NCBI GenBank assembly: GCA_013398295.1
Contig: VZSF01001524.1
Span: 1,335,186 to 1,399,185 of the forward strand
Direction: 5' to 3'
DNA from: Chionis minor
Lineage: Eukaryota > Chordata > Aves > Charadriiformes > Chionididae
Length of the DNA: 64,000 nucleotides
In this document: positions 36,426-49,083 of the stretch, piece after piece
How the letters are laid out: the number at the start of each line of letters is the position of its first letter
How positions within the stretch are numbered: position 1 is the first letter of the stretch
Program-made: the position numbers and the translations under genes
Notes under the pieces: model-generated
Seen by the model: only the letters and a program-made list of their open reading frames with translations
The model's database searches: none
What the model was told of the DNA's origin: nothing

Positions 36426-39400
36426 TCAACTTTCTGCATGCCAGCTGGAAGGTTGAAAGCAGTTATCAGACTTCCTAAATTTGAGGATAGTAAGCATCTC
36501 TTGTCCTGCTTGCCTGGAAAGTACTCGTGTGCCTTCTAAGCCATGTTTCTTCATTGTTTCCAGAATTTCATCTGTAATTGAAAGTGCAGTGTTATAACCA
36601 AGTTTATATAGAAATCGATATAAAAGGTAGTACCAACATATCTGCCAAACATAAGCTGTTAAGTAAAGTTTATAAACTGTCCTCTTATTCTTTCAGACAG
36701 TAATTTTTATGCAAAGTAGTCTTGCACCAAGAACAAATATAGTTTACAATTTACTAACTGAAGTTCTGCATTTTGGTATTATTAACAGCAAATGAACAAT
36801 TCAACTATGAAGCTAGCTTGTATGAGAAACTGAAATTCATAGCACCTTCTCCTGAAGCTACCAGTAGTATCAATCAGTAGTGAAAAAATAATCTTTCTTC
36901 CTGAAATTATTTTGTAATGTATAGCAATTAAAGGGAGCAAGTTTGAATCTTTTCTCTACACATGTCAGAAATGAAAGACGTCACATTTTTAACTAAAGGC
37001 TTTTTCATTTGAAGTTTACAATGCCATTCTCTTTCATAAGAAAGGGGTTCATGGAAACCCCTAAGAAAGGTGGCCTGGCTTCACTACTTAGTTCAGAATA
37101 TTTAGTCACCTTTCAGACTTTGAACTGAAGTCTTGCAGAGATGCTGGTCTCCGAACCTACATATTACCATTTTCCAAACTAGCTTAGGAAGTTCTTAGTT
37201 TTGGTAAATTTGCTTATATTTTTGGTCTAGCTCACCATACACTGGATGCACAAAGCATGAATTTAGAAAAAAGGATTCCAGGAGGCATCGTGTTGTGTAA
37301 AAGTGCCTCTGTTGATGAGACACCCACACAAACTTGAGAGATGAGAAGTACACGACTCTGCAGAGACGGCACAGCTTGTAAGAAGCAGGCAGGTACACTC
37401 TAGCCATCTACAGCATTTGTAAATAATGACCTAGAACACATGTGTGCATTTCAATACATGCTGTCATCTTCAATTAGTTGCTATCACCACTTGTTAAGAT
37501 TCAACTGATATTGCGTACTACTTTTTCTTGTTCACTGAAGTCTGACAACCTAGAGAATATTGTTGTGATCAACACTTTGATTAATGCAGTGTTAAACCTG
37601 GTTTGGCACAGTCAGGGGGGTCCAAGGAAAGTGATCACCTGGATTATTTTCTTTAATTGTGACCAAGTAGAATAATCCTCCTGGTGAAAGTAGGTCTGGT
37701 ACTAACGGAAAAACTCTATCCATTACTTCTCTGCCGTTTTTGCCACCAGCCCAAGATGCCTCTATTCCATGGCTTTGCACCTAGGAAGAATGAACGCAAA
37801 GACTGCCTTAATACAGAATGACAGAAGTGTCAGTGGTACTTATAAGGGAAACATCACCATAATCTCTAGCTTTAGGTGTCTGCCATAAGACATCTGACAA
37901 CTTTGATCCAGCAGATTAGTTTCTGCAGCAAAATTACTTCAAGACTATTTCCTGTACGATGAACATACTACTTTTGTTTCAAGTTCTATTCTTAAACTGA
38001 ATTAAAAGAGCTACATTTTGTTATGTGCTTTGTATGTATTTTCTTGTAATGTTTTATGAGCTTGTTTCCAAGTGGAAGGTGGCCAGAAAATCCTTTAAAT
38101 GTTCACAGGTCAAATTCTGAAAGTAGGAGTCTGCAGAAGCAGAGGATATTTATTTTCCAGGGAACAAACACATTTTCTATTGCAAGTCTTCTATAAGAAT
38201 ACCTTAGCATGCCTAAGGGAGTCTTACATGGTTTATACTTGATGGAAAAACTATGTATTGAGAAGCAGCAGCTAGCAATCTTCATTCCCATGGAGTCTTT
38301 ATAAGTAACTCTAGGAAATCATTTGCACTACAGCAGTGCTTTTGCAAGTGCTGTTACAACAGTGCTGGTCCTATAACATCCTTCATTATTTCAAAAGAAA
38401 CCTGCAGTTTTCATACCAGAGTGTACTTGATTTGCTATCTCTCCTCTGACAGTAGAAATACCATTTTTATTCTGTATTTCAATTTTTTTTCCTACCTCTT
38501 CAGAAGGTGTTACCACGTACGGTGGATTAAATAGCAGTAGATCAACCTTCCCGTTTAATCTTGGTGACAGTCCTTTGACCTAGAAATGAAGTGGATGATT
38601 CTTTTGTTGTTTGGTTTTTTTTTTCTTGAAACAAAGAAAACAAACATTTTGTCAAAATACAGTTACATAGTCCTGGATATTCTGAGCATTTCAGCCTGAC
38701 TCAGGAACACTAAACTTTACTCTCTATGTTCAACAGAAGTATCAAGAAGTACCTGTGCATTAGCAGAAAAATTTCAATAGTCTCAAGTCTATGTTATGTA
38801 TAGGATGTAGAAGAGCAAGAGATGCATATGTGGACACAAAGGTAGTACTTTATTCTTGCTCAGTTCAGCATTTAAGTTAGATACAAAAGAATTTTGAATT
38901 TATCATTGATTAACATTTGCTACCCACAGTGACCAGTCTGTGACAACTGCAGTTCAGTTCTCAAGTATGAGAAGTTGTTCATACATTTTAGATCACATTT
39001 ATTGTTGCTTATCTTCACGATCTTTTATAAACATATGTATTCAGGGTATTTTAAATAAATATGTTGCTAAAGAGATGGGAAACTTAAGCTTTTCTCCATA
39101 TCGAATTGTGTAAAAAACAAAAAGTAACAACATACACAGTTCCTAATTAAATCCGAAAGAGCTGAGAACCAAGAACTACACAGCATTAGAGGAAGGGCTG
39201 CGATGACATCAGGTCACTGAAGAGCTCTTTGTGCAGCATTTTCCAAACTCTACCTAAATAATTTAAGCTTTTAAATTAGTTCAATAAATATTTAAAGCTT
39301 AAATTTGAATTTTAGAGCTTAAGGAGTTTGTTTTTCCCTTCTTTCAGAAACGCTTTGGCATTTTGTTGTTTTCTTTTTTTCATCCGTGCTTATTAAAAGA

Positions 39401-41298
39401 ATGTGTGTTCTAGACTTTATGGTTACTTTTCAGTATCTCTAATAAGTATTTAAAAGTTACAAAAACTATAAAGAACGTATTATCGAAACATCTGTCTTAC
39501 CAAGTCAGTAATGACTGGCTGAAGGTGAACATTGTTAAGCAGAGCTGTCTCCAGTGTACAGTAAGCTGCCGCCGGGTTGATATCTGTACATCTAAAAGCA
39601 AAATTATACAAAGTGTAAGTTACTGGCTACTCTGTCTGGAATTTTAACTCTGTGAACCGCGCCCTAATTTAGTACATTCAGTGAAAATGCCCTTTCCAGC
39701 ATCCTTTACTTTGCAAGTAAATAGCAAAAAATATCCAGTAAGATATACACAATGTATCAGCAACTAAACCAGTCAACACTGAACTGCAAGTTTTAACAAC
39801 CATCTGAATACTGAAGTATAGGATTTCCTTTTCAATGTTAGCTCTGCATAAATATACATGCCTACAAGTCTCTAATAAAATTCAGTTACTGCCAACAGCC
39901 AGGTAATTGTAATATCATCTGACCCCAGTAAGACTAGTCAGTGGCTAAAATTCAACCCAGCAAACACAAGTGTGAACACTTAATAATTTGTCTGACAGCT
40001 GGGAAAAAGGAATTTAGCTGCATGGCTGCGTAATTGTTACAGAACCTGCAGTAAATTGTTTGGGCTGTCTTTACTTTGACTTCTACATCTGTATCATTGA
40101 GCTAAAATTTTTTTCTGAAAATAATAGTTTTTAAAATGTGAAAATGAGAAGTATATATGTGAGGGCTAAGTATTCTTTATTATTGCATGCAACAATTTAG
40201 GTAAGTGCTATTATACTTACATGTACAATGCATTGGATCCGATAATGGAAGAAGCTAGAAATGTTGAAACCACACCAGATCCAGATCCTATTTCAAGGCA
40301 GATGTCAACTCTAAAGGGAGAAAACTCTGGATGACATTTATTTGTAACATATGAGAGCACCTGCAACAGTTACAGAATTAATCAAGACAGCCTTAGGAAA
40401 CCTGCAGCTGAAGTGCTCTTCTCCCAAACAGGTTGAAATACTTGCCAATCATAGGGCCTTCGAAGCTCACATGCTGTTTTCTGTTTCAGAATGGCTGCCA
40501 GGGCTACTGGTGCCCATACAGACTGTTTCTGGTTGTCACAAACCGCTTTGGGAAACACCTACGTTTCCCACATTTAGACACATTAAAGATTCCACTAACT
40601 ACACAATCTCAACAGTACAGGCTACGTTTCTACAGCATTTATTACACATTTATTGCAGCAAGGCTGAACTCCAACAGAAACAACACGAGGATCACCACGA
40701 AGCCACACAAGGAAAGCGGCACTCAAATGCAGAATACCTCAGGAGAGTTTCAGCCAGCTCTGGACCAACCGCAGTGGCAGGCAATTTCAAAATAATCACT
40801 TATAAGACTGTGATTTCTACAGCAGTTACAGTTACGCAGACATCCTTCAGCCGTGGAAATGACTGATACCGACACTGAGCAGCTACGCGACTCCTACAGC
40901 TTCTTCAGGGTTGAGACACGGCCATTTTTAACCGCATTCAAATACTCACTGCCGCCACCAAAATAAAAGAGCAGCCCTCCATGCGACTGCTCGTAAAACC
41001 CCTCTCCAGCCCGCGGGCAGGGGCCGAAGCCGCCCTGAGGTGAGCTGTTCCCGCCCTCCCACCGGCGCGGGGAGCCATTAGCACCGCCTCCCCCCCCCCC
41101 CCCCCCAAAATGGCCGCTCCCGAGGGCCGCCCCCGCTACTCCCCGCCGCGCCTACCCAGCCTCCCTCAGAGGGGCCGCGTCCCGCTCCAGCGCGTCCAGC
41201 AGCAGGAAGGTGTCCTCGGCCGGCTCGTACACATCCCCGAAGGGCCCCTCCGGCCCCACGTGCCCGTACCGCGGAGTGGGAAACGTGGGCGCCGCCAT
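36426..41298 (-). CDS. N6AMT1: N6AMT1 (HEMK2/KMT9 catalytic subunit), eRF1 glutamine methyltransferase; 6 exons
   Basis: A class I SAM-dependent methyltransferase that works with TRMT112. Its established substrate is the GGQ glutamine of release factor eRF1; histone H4K12 methylation is also reported. Exons in transcript order: 41298-41156, 40310-40221, 39591-39501, 38579-38496, 37780-37639, 36571-36426. They join without a break to 696 bases, 231 residues plus TGA. Visible motifs are [10 protein letters not shown] near the N-terminus, the SAM-binding loop EIGSGSG (residues 54-60), TDINP (acidic SAM contact), the catalytic NPPY (126-129), and [13 protein letters not shown]. The start ATG has a good context (G at -3 and +4) and gives an N-terminus like the family (PTPRYGHVG). 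Human N6AMT1 is 214 residues and ends at the equivalent of KS-218, so this copy has about 13 extra C-terminal residues. Confidence 0.97.
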
Positions 41299-41304
41299 CT
41301 CCTC

Positions 41305-41348
41305 CCGGCACCGGCACCGGCACCGGCACCGGGGGGGGGGGGGGGGGG
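41305..41348. repeat. CCGGCA hexanucleotide repeat plus G-run in the N6AMT1 5' UTR
   Basis: Four CCGGCA units followed by 18 Gs, starting 6 bases upstream of the N6AMT1 start codon (minus strand). On the transcript the G-run becomes a C-run and the repeat reads TGCCGG. Confidence 0.85.
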
Positions 41349-41358
41349 CGGGCCGCGG

Positions 41359-41399
41359 NNNNNNNNNNNNNNNNNNNNNNNNNNNNNNNNNNNNNNNNN
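41359..41399. other. Assembly gap (41 N)
   Basis: A run of N flanked by GC-rich sequence and G-runs on both sides, just upstream of N6AMT1. The true length is unknown; the G-runs probably stopped the reads. Confidence 0.98.
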
Positions 41400-41530
41400 G
41401 GGGGGGGGGGGGGGGCGCATGCGCAGACACGCCCATCGGGCCCGGGGCAAGGGGGCGGGGCCACGGGTTTCGACACGCGGACGCGGCGGGAGGGGGGGAG
41501 CGGTGGCCCGTTTGGCCTCCCCGGTGGTGA

Positions 41531-44500
41531 AATTTAGACGTCACCTTACGGTGGAAAAGTGCCGATTTCTGTGAAATTACCGCATCGGGTTTCGTTGTAC
41601 CGAGTCAACAGATCCACCATTAAAAATCTTCGCCAAGTCGGTGCGTTCTTAGCCATCCCCACGGGAGGTCACCCGGCCGTCCCTGAAGGCTGATGTGAAA
41701 GGCACCTGCTACTCTTGCTAATTATTTCTGCACCAGATTTCCCCATTAATGTCTTTCCATCCTGAGAAGCGTCACCTTTGCACGGCAAGTTAGCAGGAAG
41801 GCAAAAGAGGTGCTGAAAGTGGCTATTGCACAGCGAAACACAGGGGAAAGACCTCTGTTGATACTTGGCTTAAATGAAGCTCTTTTTTCCAGTCAGGAAA
41901 GAATATGACTCTTCGGCAGCAATGCTTGTCAGCATCCTTAGCTCCAACCCTCTGAACGCCCAAATTCAAATGAAAATGAGGCTTTGCGAAACTGAGAATT
42001 GAGAGGAAATTCCAGAGGAAAGATTGGATTAATAACCTGCCCTGCACAACAAACCAGAAATGAACAAACAAATTCTGACTGAAAGCAGGAGAGAGACGGG
42101 TACGAGCTCTAATTCCCATGAAATGTCTGTGTTTAATGCATTGAATACTCAAATTCTGAGAGTGAAATAAGTGTCTAGGTCAGTGAAGCAAAAGGGTGAT
42201 GCTAATAAACAAGCCAGAATCTTAAAGTGTTATTCTTACAATCATTTCAAAGAACATCAGTTTTGGGAAAAGAAGGGGGAAAAAAAAAAAGAGGACAAAT
42301 AATCCAGTAGATTAATCTTTGTTGCCTTATGTACATTTAAGGGTTGAGATGTGTCTTGTTTCCTAGCCTCCATTTTTGTCTCTGGAACTAGGGAAAGCTA
42401 ACTAATTCCCATTTTTCCCTTGCCACTGTAAGTGGCCTCTGTAAAACAGAGGGTATCTTCCATTCCTACAGAAGAAGAACTTGATTTTTGAGCAGCTCGT
42501 AGTTCATAAATGCAGCTGAGTCATTTTGAAACTAGGTTTGTTCTGTTTATTTCTGTATCCACTGTACGCCAGCTTTCCATAGGAATATAGCAAAACACAG
42601 AAAGGGAGTTCCTGCTTCATGGGGTTGCGGGTGGGGTATCTCACCCTTTGCCCTCCATTGCAAGGAACTGGGAAATACATACTTTGTCCTGAAAGTTCAT
42701 AGAACATGTATTCCACATACTCAGGTGAGGAAGAAAAGATGTCGTCAATATACTTAGCCACTGCAATAACAAGAAATTTGTTTGGGTACATTCTTAGAGA
42801 AAGGACTATGGCTGCACACAAAAAGGGAGCAGCAATTGCTGAATCTCCATGACGCTTACAGCAGGGGACAATCCCATTGTCCCTGCAGATGTGGTGATGG
42901 ATGTTACCTGACCCAAGTGCTGGACACCAGCTCACCAGCCAGGTATCTGGAAGACTTAGCTGAAAGTTCAGTATTAGTGCATCCTGCCTCACATCTACCT
43001 TTAGCTGTTGGTCACCTTCAACATTTCCAGGTAAAAGCATCACGCTACTCTTTAGCCTCAAAGCTAATGCTTTTTCAAGTAGCCTATAGAAATGATGTAG
43101 AATCATAATTAACGTACCAGAAATACAGGCAAATAATTATGATCAGTCAGTAGTAAGCAAGTGCCCTTTATGTCCAATCTTTTGGAGTAAGTCAATGCAA
43201 CCAGATATCCAGAGATTAATAGTCAGAGCTCCAAAGATAAGATTTCAGTTCAAGGATCATTTTTGTCCTGTAACAGAAATGAAACCATCAAGCTTTATCT
43301 TAAAACAGTTTATGTTGCTTGCTCCACTGTCTAGTGTGTAAAGCAATTCTAGAAATTCAGAAAACTGAATTCAATTTCTAGAGTAAATTTATTCATGGAC
43401 CTGATCTTTTATTGGTATTACATTTGGGTTTAAATATTTTTTTTATTTATTTATTCCCTCATATGAAGTGTTGTCATAATCTATCTCCACCTTCATTTCA
43501 CCAACAAAATTAACCATTTGTGCCTGTTAATTTATGTCCTTATGCTCTTTCATGAACCTGTTCTGATGGGAGTTATTCTGTCTTTCAACATGGTGTCCAC
43601 ATACAGGCTAAACAAGATGTTAGCCTGTGAGATGATACTAGCGGTTTGCTTTACTGGAAATCCCTTCGCTATTGCAGAGTAGGATTATCACGTTTGTGTC
43701 AGAATGGCGGATTCGGGCGGAGGTTAACATTGATCTGTCGGCTCTTCCTAAATTACCTCCATCATCACTGGAGCACCATAGGCTGCTTCAAGGGGCAGTA
43801 GTGAGCAGCAGCATGGCTATAGACACCACCATTTTTTTGAATGCCAAAGGAAACCCAGTAGATACTCCTTCATTTCATCTGTCTTCCCAATGATTTGCTG
43901 CTGCGCCAGAGGAACAAGTACTTGTAAAACATATTAAGCTTGCATAAAATTCCATTACTTTGGCAAAATGAAGTCATGTTAAGAGACAGAATTTTGCACT
44001 GTGTCCATATTAGGAAAATTAATTCTTTGGACGTATTTTTTTAATCTCTACAGGTGGTCGGGCTTTGGAGTGTAGTAGAAGAAATGACTTCACCATCTTC
44101 AGCTGTACTGGTTGTTATTTTTGGCTGTTTCATACTTCATGAAATCTGGTTAATTATTATTGGGGTTTTTAATACTTATAAGTCCTTCTGGGTGAATTTT
44201 ATAAAACATTTATTTTTATTGCTTATATAACTACCTAAAATGTTTTTCTTGGTAGACAACTGTACTGTTTTTGCCAAAACAGATTCTATTTCAATTTTGG
44301 GAAATTGTTGGAGAGCTAATATTCCCATTTTCAGTGGTGCCTGTGCTGTGTTATTAAACTAGGCTTTATGAAGATGAAAAATTGTCCTTGACAGGAATCA
44401 TAACCATTTGTTTACGCTAACTAAGCTGTATGGCCTTATCCCATTTGGAATTCAGTGCCATTCCTCTCATACAGCGATGCTTAACCCATAACTTGCTAGC

Positions 44501-44634
44501 TGTCCATCAGCCCTCAGAGGTCTCCATTGTCAACTTCTCGAATATTTCATGGCTGCTTCTGGCGCTCCACATCCTGGAAGAGATGTAGGCCTACGCTGGA
44601 TCTGTGAATACACCTGTTTCAGTGCATTTGAGAA
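41531..44634. other. Intergenic, no gene recognised; one long minus-strand open frame
   Basis: AT-rich sequence beyond the N6AMT1 promoter. An open frame of 200 codons runs from 43106 to 42504 on the minus strand. It has no family I recognise, no splice or polyadenylation context that I could tie to it, and an ordinary-looking composition. Elsewhere only short frames occur. Confidence 0.55.
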
Positions 44635-45690
44635 AGTGGAGTCACAGGATCATTGCAAAGACGGAACTGCTAAGAGAGGTCTGGAAGAAATCTCTTTATC
44701 TATGTAGTCCATCAGGCAACCACATCATATAGTCTCTTCCTTAATCTAAGCAAATGTCTTCGTAAAAGTAGCTAGGTTTCTTGCCATCAATATTTCTGAT
44801 GGAAAACTATTATAACGCTTCAGTGTTATAATGATTAGAAACCTTGTAATTCCCAGTCTAAATGTGGTGGTGATAGGTTTTATACTCACTTACTTTTCTG
44901 GCAAGTATGTAAGCTTAAGTAGTTCTTTTCATAGTTTTTGCTTGATGGATTTGTAGGCAAAGAGAGGCTCTCTTCAGCCTTTGTTTTGCTTGACTAACTA
45001 AGATGTGCTCTTAAAAGTTTCCTGTCATAAGATATTCTTTTAATTTATCTTACCACTTTTTTAGACTTTCCATGTATGAATTCAAGTCTGACTTCACCCT
45101 GAGTATGACTTGTACAAAATACTCCAGGTAATGCCTTACTGATGCTTTGCGGAATTTACTGGCTTCATTATCTCTCCTGAGCTTTCCTGGTACATTGCAG
45201 GATGATGTTTGCATTTTCCTTGCAAAGGTGGTTTCTTACCATTTTGTGATCAGCTGGTTGTCCTCAGTTTTTCCTCAATAGTTTCCAAATAACTGACTAT
45301 AAATTGAGAATGCTGTGGCGTTTTATTGTTTTTACTAGTCAGCTTTGGATGCCTGTTGCTCTTGTTCTGGTCATTTTATTCCCCCTGTGTGATGTCTCCT
45401 GACTTTATGTTATCATCAGAGTGATGCTGAGGATATTGACAAAAACACTTAATTAAAATCAGCTCCAAGACTGCTCTTTCAGGAAGTCACCATCAATAAC
45501 TTCCTTTTAACCCGATACTATTCCTTTTCAGTATGATGCACAACTATCTAACCTTTATTCAGTTTCTTGTTCAGCTCATGTTTCCTCTGCCAGTTCCATC
45601 ATCTCCAGCTTAGTTCATACTTTTCCATCTAACATCACATCAAAAGCTGCATGGGAGTCTGAGTAGATTCACTGTGCTTCATTTTTCTTT
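44635..45690 (-). mobile_element. Ancient, highly diverged CR1/L3-like copy, antisense
   Basis: Read on the plus strand, a series of blocks follows the antisense order of old CR1 elements: 'ggtctggaagaaatctc … gtagtccatcaggcaacc' (3' end), 'gctaggtttcttgcc', 'cagtgttataatgattagaaaccttgtaattcccagtctaaat', 'caaaatactccaggtaatgccttactgatgc', 'caggatgatgtttgcattttccttgcaaaggtgg', 'ttcaggaagtcaccatcaataactt', and 'atcaaaagctgcatgggagtctgagtagattcac'. No frame survives. The consistent order over about 1 kb supports one old insertion; the edges are uncertain. Confidence 0.65.
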
Positions 45691-48600
45691 TTTAAAAATG
45701 GAGACAGACACTGCAGTAATGTAAAAAGATGTACTGCTTTTGCCATCACAGCCAAAATCATCATCCGTTTGTTGTTTTTAATCGTTACCCCAGCTTAACA
45801 GTACAGAGGTCTTGCTGCTTTCCTTCTTGTCTTTTTGAACATGTGTGCAAACCTTTTTGCTCTATGTTTTAGTATCTTCATTAAGACTATATCAAATTGT
45901 TTTTAACGTTTCTTACTTTACATTGTATTTTCTAGGTTCTAAGACATAGCTTTCTTACTGATCAGTCTTTTTTTCTATTACTTTTTGACACTGCATACTC
46001 ATAATATCTTGCTTGTGATGGGTTATTAAACCAATTAGGTTTGAAGCATATTCCTGCGGGCGTTCATTCCCATGCTTCCATCTTTAAATATTTTCACCCC
46101 CTTTTGACTTGAAAAAATTAAGACCTCTTTCACATTCACATGCTGAAATCCCCTTCATATTTTGATCTATTTCATTCAATTATTCTCTTAATTATTAAAA
46201 CTTGTCACTTTCAAATAGTGAGTTATAGTTACAGACCTACTTTTGTTTATCCTTTGTTTAATTACATTAAATTATTCCATGGTCAGTCCTGGAAGGTTAT
46301 TTTCCTTGACATCCTTGAAGTAGTGTACTCGTTACTTAGCAAAGTCAAAAGTAGCGTCATCTTTTTACTGCTCCCCTGACTATTAAGTGAAGAACTATGC
46401 TACCATTGATGTGAAGAACACTCGGATGTTATTAATTTCTAGTCTTTGGATAATTAATTTCTTTTTCCAAGCGTCACATTTCCTGATTACTTTTCCCTTT
46501 CTAATCATATTACTGAGTTCCCTAACCATACCAAAAGCCAAATCTTGGAGTTTGTACTCCAATAAAACTTTTTGACTCCCTGTTCTCCATAGATACCATG
46601 AGATAAGTCAGTGCTGGTCTTTACACACTGTTCTTCCTTTTGTATTTATAAGGGGAATAGCCTGAATCTTTTTTCAGTTCCTTGCTTCCCTACAGACAGA
46701 TGAAAATTCTTGCCCTTACATCATGACATTGCTTCAATACACTGTGGCATGGTAATGCTTAACCACAGCTGTGGAATTTTTAGACCTACTAAGGAAAGAT
46801 CCAGGGATGACATATTAGAGAGTAAGAATGATGGATACTTGTTTATAGCCCTTCCTGAAAAGATCCCAGAGTGCATGCTAAACTTTACAAACCAATTACC
46901 AACTATTCTATTGAAGGAATTACATCACTCGTCATTGAAATGCAGCTACCTCAGGGAGAAGGCAAGGAACTTTTTATTAGTGTACAAAAGTATTTCAACA
47001 CTTCAGGAGAGAAAATGAATAATACCATAATCAACTGAGCAGAAAGAGAATGTTTAGGTAAGTAGTCATATATAGTTGTTTTAACTGGATATAGGCCAGA
47101 AACCTAGGAAAAACTTACCGCTAATGCAAAAAAATGGAATTGGGATTTTGAAGTCACAAATTATCAAGTCCTTTGATTCACATTTACATCTTAAAACACA
47201 CCACTTCGAGCAGCACAGTCGTAGCAGAGCTTTCTTTTATAACTGCATTACCGACATTGCCTCCTTCAGTGCATAGGTATGACATTTGGTTTCCCCAGAA
47301 ACGTACAACAACGTGTCTGAGGGCACATTGGCACCTTCAGCTATTTTCAGGGCATTTCTGCTTTTTCTTGCCATTTTAAACTGTTGGCTTTTAGAGGTAA
47401 ATAAGGCTAGAAAATGTTTTATTGAAAATGTTTTATTGCATTGGTTTCTGGCAACCAAACTAGCAAGATAAGAGGTTCCCCTACTTCCTGCCTGCCCAAA
47501 TACTGATCTATCATGACTGCTAGTTTTGTGCATGTTTTCTTATTTTGTCTCCAAAGACTTTGAATGGAGAATTCAGAGAGAGAGAGAGAAAACAGGAAAG
47601 TGATGTGCAGTCACAAGGCAATATTCCTCCCGGACAATTTTAAAAGATCAGAAGTCCTCTTTAAAAAGGTTAAAAATAATGTGGATTACTCTAATCACCG
47701 TGTTAGTCTGTCAGCAGCAATCATGATAGGCTAAAATGCAGCTGTACTCCTTGTGCGTTTTAACTAGAATCATCAGTTACAGGAAGATGTAAGGGGTTGA
47801 TTTGGAACCTTTTACAAATAACAAAATTGCAGCGCAGTCAGGCTCAGTAGGATCATGTCAAGGAATTTACCAGAGAAATAGCTGGTTTGAATGTATGCAT
47901 ACATAATACAGAGACTTTTATTGGTTTTTAATTATATTAATAATGAAATGTATATATCTGCAGGGAACAATATGACACAGGAAAAAAACCATACTGGCTA
48001 GAAGGGCATTTCTCCCAAGGCTGTGTGCAATAGAAAAAAATCTAGGATACATGTGCAGCAAACACATTCTAAAAAGGATGAAAAATATCTCCTGTTTCAG
48101 AATTCAGGCTGAACTAACATTTTCGTTACATGAATAATGGGTAATTTCCAGATGTGTCAGTCCACTGGAACTGGAGTGAAACAGAACTTACCGAGCAGCT
48201 AAGCAGAAGTAACTCAATAAATAGAGAAGTTATCCCAAGAGGGACAGTTTTTGCTGAATCTCCTTAAGAAAGTTCTTTGGTAAGTCTTTCCTTGTTTGAT
48301 GGAACATTAAAATCTATGAGCTAGCCAGAGATAAAACTATCCTTTTTGGCTTAGAGAAGGTTTAACAAGGAAATCAATTTCCAGGATAAAAACAGGTTGA
48401 CAAATTGCTTAAATTATCTGCAGTAGTCTGGCATTGTACAGAACTGTAGAGAGCAGCAGCAACACTGCAGTCAGCCGGTTATTTAAATTAATCAGTGTTA
48501 GAGAAAACTATAATAAACACCAATCTTGTCTTATCATAGGCATCTGAGTAGGTATAAATACAGCAAATTAAATCTTTACCTATTTTAAGTTGTTATAACT

Positions 48601-48837
48601 TTATTGGCTTCAGCAGAGTCATAGCTAGTCTGGTGTTCGTAAACAGAACATAAGAAAACTGGATGGAAAAGTTGTCATTGTCCATATACATTTCAGAGTA
48701 CATTTGTTGTCACTCTCCAGAAAATCCATCACTATCATGGAAAATCCATGAAAAACTGTTTCACAAGTACAAGAGATAGCATAGGAGTAGCTTAGTTTAT
48801 AATAGGAGAGAAAATAAAATTGGAAGCATTATAGTAA
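45691..48837. other. Intergenic, no gene recognised
   Basis: AT-rich unique-looking DNA. A short (AG)n run lies at 47575-47588. An open frame of 102 codons (46710-47018, +) resembles nothing I know. The left end may contain further decayed CR1 sequence. Confidence 0.5.
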
Positions 48838-48960
48838 GTATACATGTCTATATAATGGCATTATATAAAATGGTATTGTATATGCATAATATATGTTACA
48901 TTATGATGTGTTTATATATTTATATACATATATAATTGCATTTATTGTGTATTTGTTTTG
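48838..48960. repeat. AT-rich low-complexity stretch
   Basis: About 120 bases made mostly of TATA/ATAT words with imperfect TATATAC and TATAAT units. No clean repeat period. Confidence 0.6.
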
Positions 48961-49083
48961 TAAAGAATCTTATAAATGAATGATGGAAAGCTGTTGAAGC
49001 CAGGGAAAGACTAACTTTCTGAAGAATAGATTAGATTTCTGTGAAGGGAAGAGTAAGAATAAAATCGGTACTGGTATGGGTCA

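Larger units (their letters stand above)
41000..41530 (-). promoter_or_regulatory. CpG-rich promoter and first exon region of N6AMT1
   Basis: A sharp rise in G+C and CpG surrounds the first coding exon and extends upstream on the minus strand to about 41530, then drops to AT-rich DNA. It includes a 17-base C-run (41090-41106), four CCGGCA units (41305-41330), an 18-base G-run (41331-41348), an assembly gap, and a second G-run (41400-41415). No TATA box was seen, as expected for a CpG-island promoter. Confidence 0.7.

Noticed and set aside
40351..40866. 171-codon plus-strand open frame inside N6AMT1 intron 1
   Set aside because: Antisense to the gene, no known family, and no start, splice or polyadenylation context. 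Most likely a chance frame.
41110..41574. Long GC-rich frames on both strands across the N gap
   Set aside because: They are shadows of N6AMT1 exon 1 and of the CpG-rich promoter, and they run through unknown bases.
42790..42960. YIDD string in the minus-strand frame, similar to reverse transcriptase or Penelope palm motifs
   Set aside because: None of the surrounding reverse transcriptase motifs is present, so one tetrapeptide is not evidence.
47575..47588. (AG)n microsatellite
   Set aside because: Only about seven units; not remarkable.
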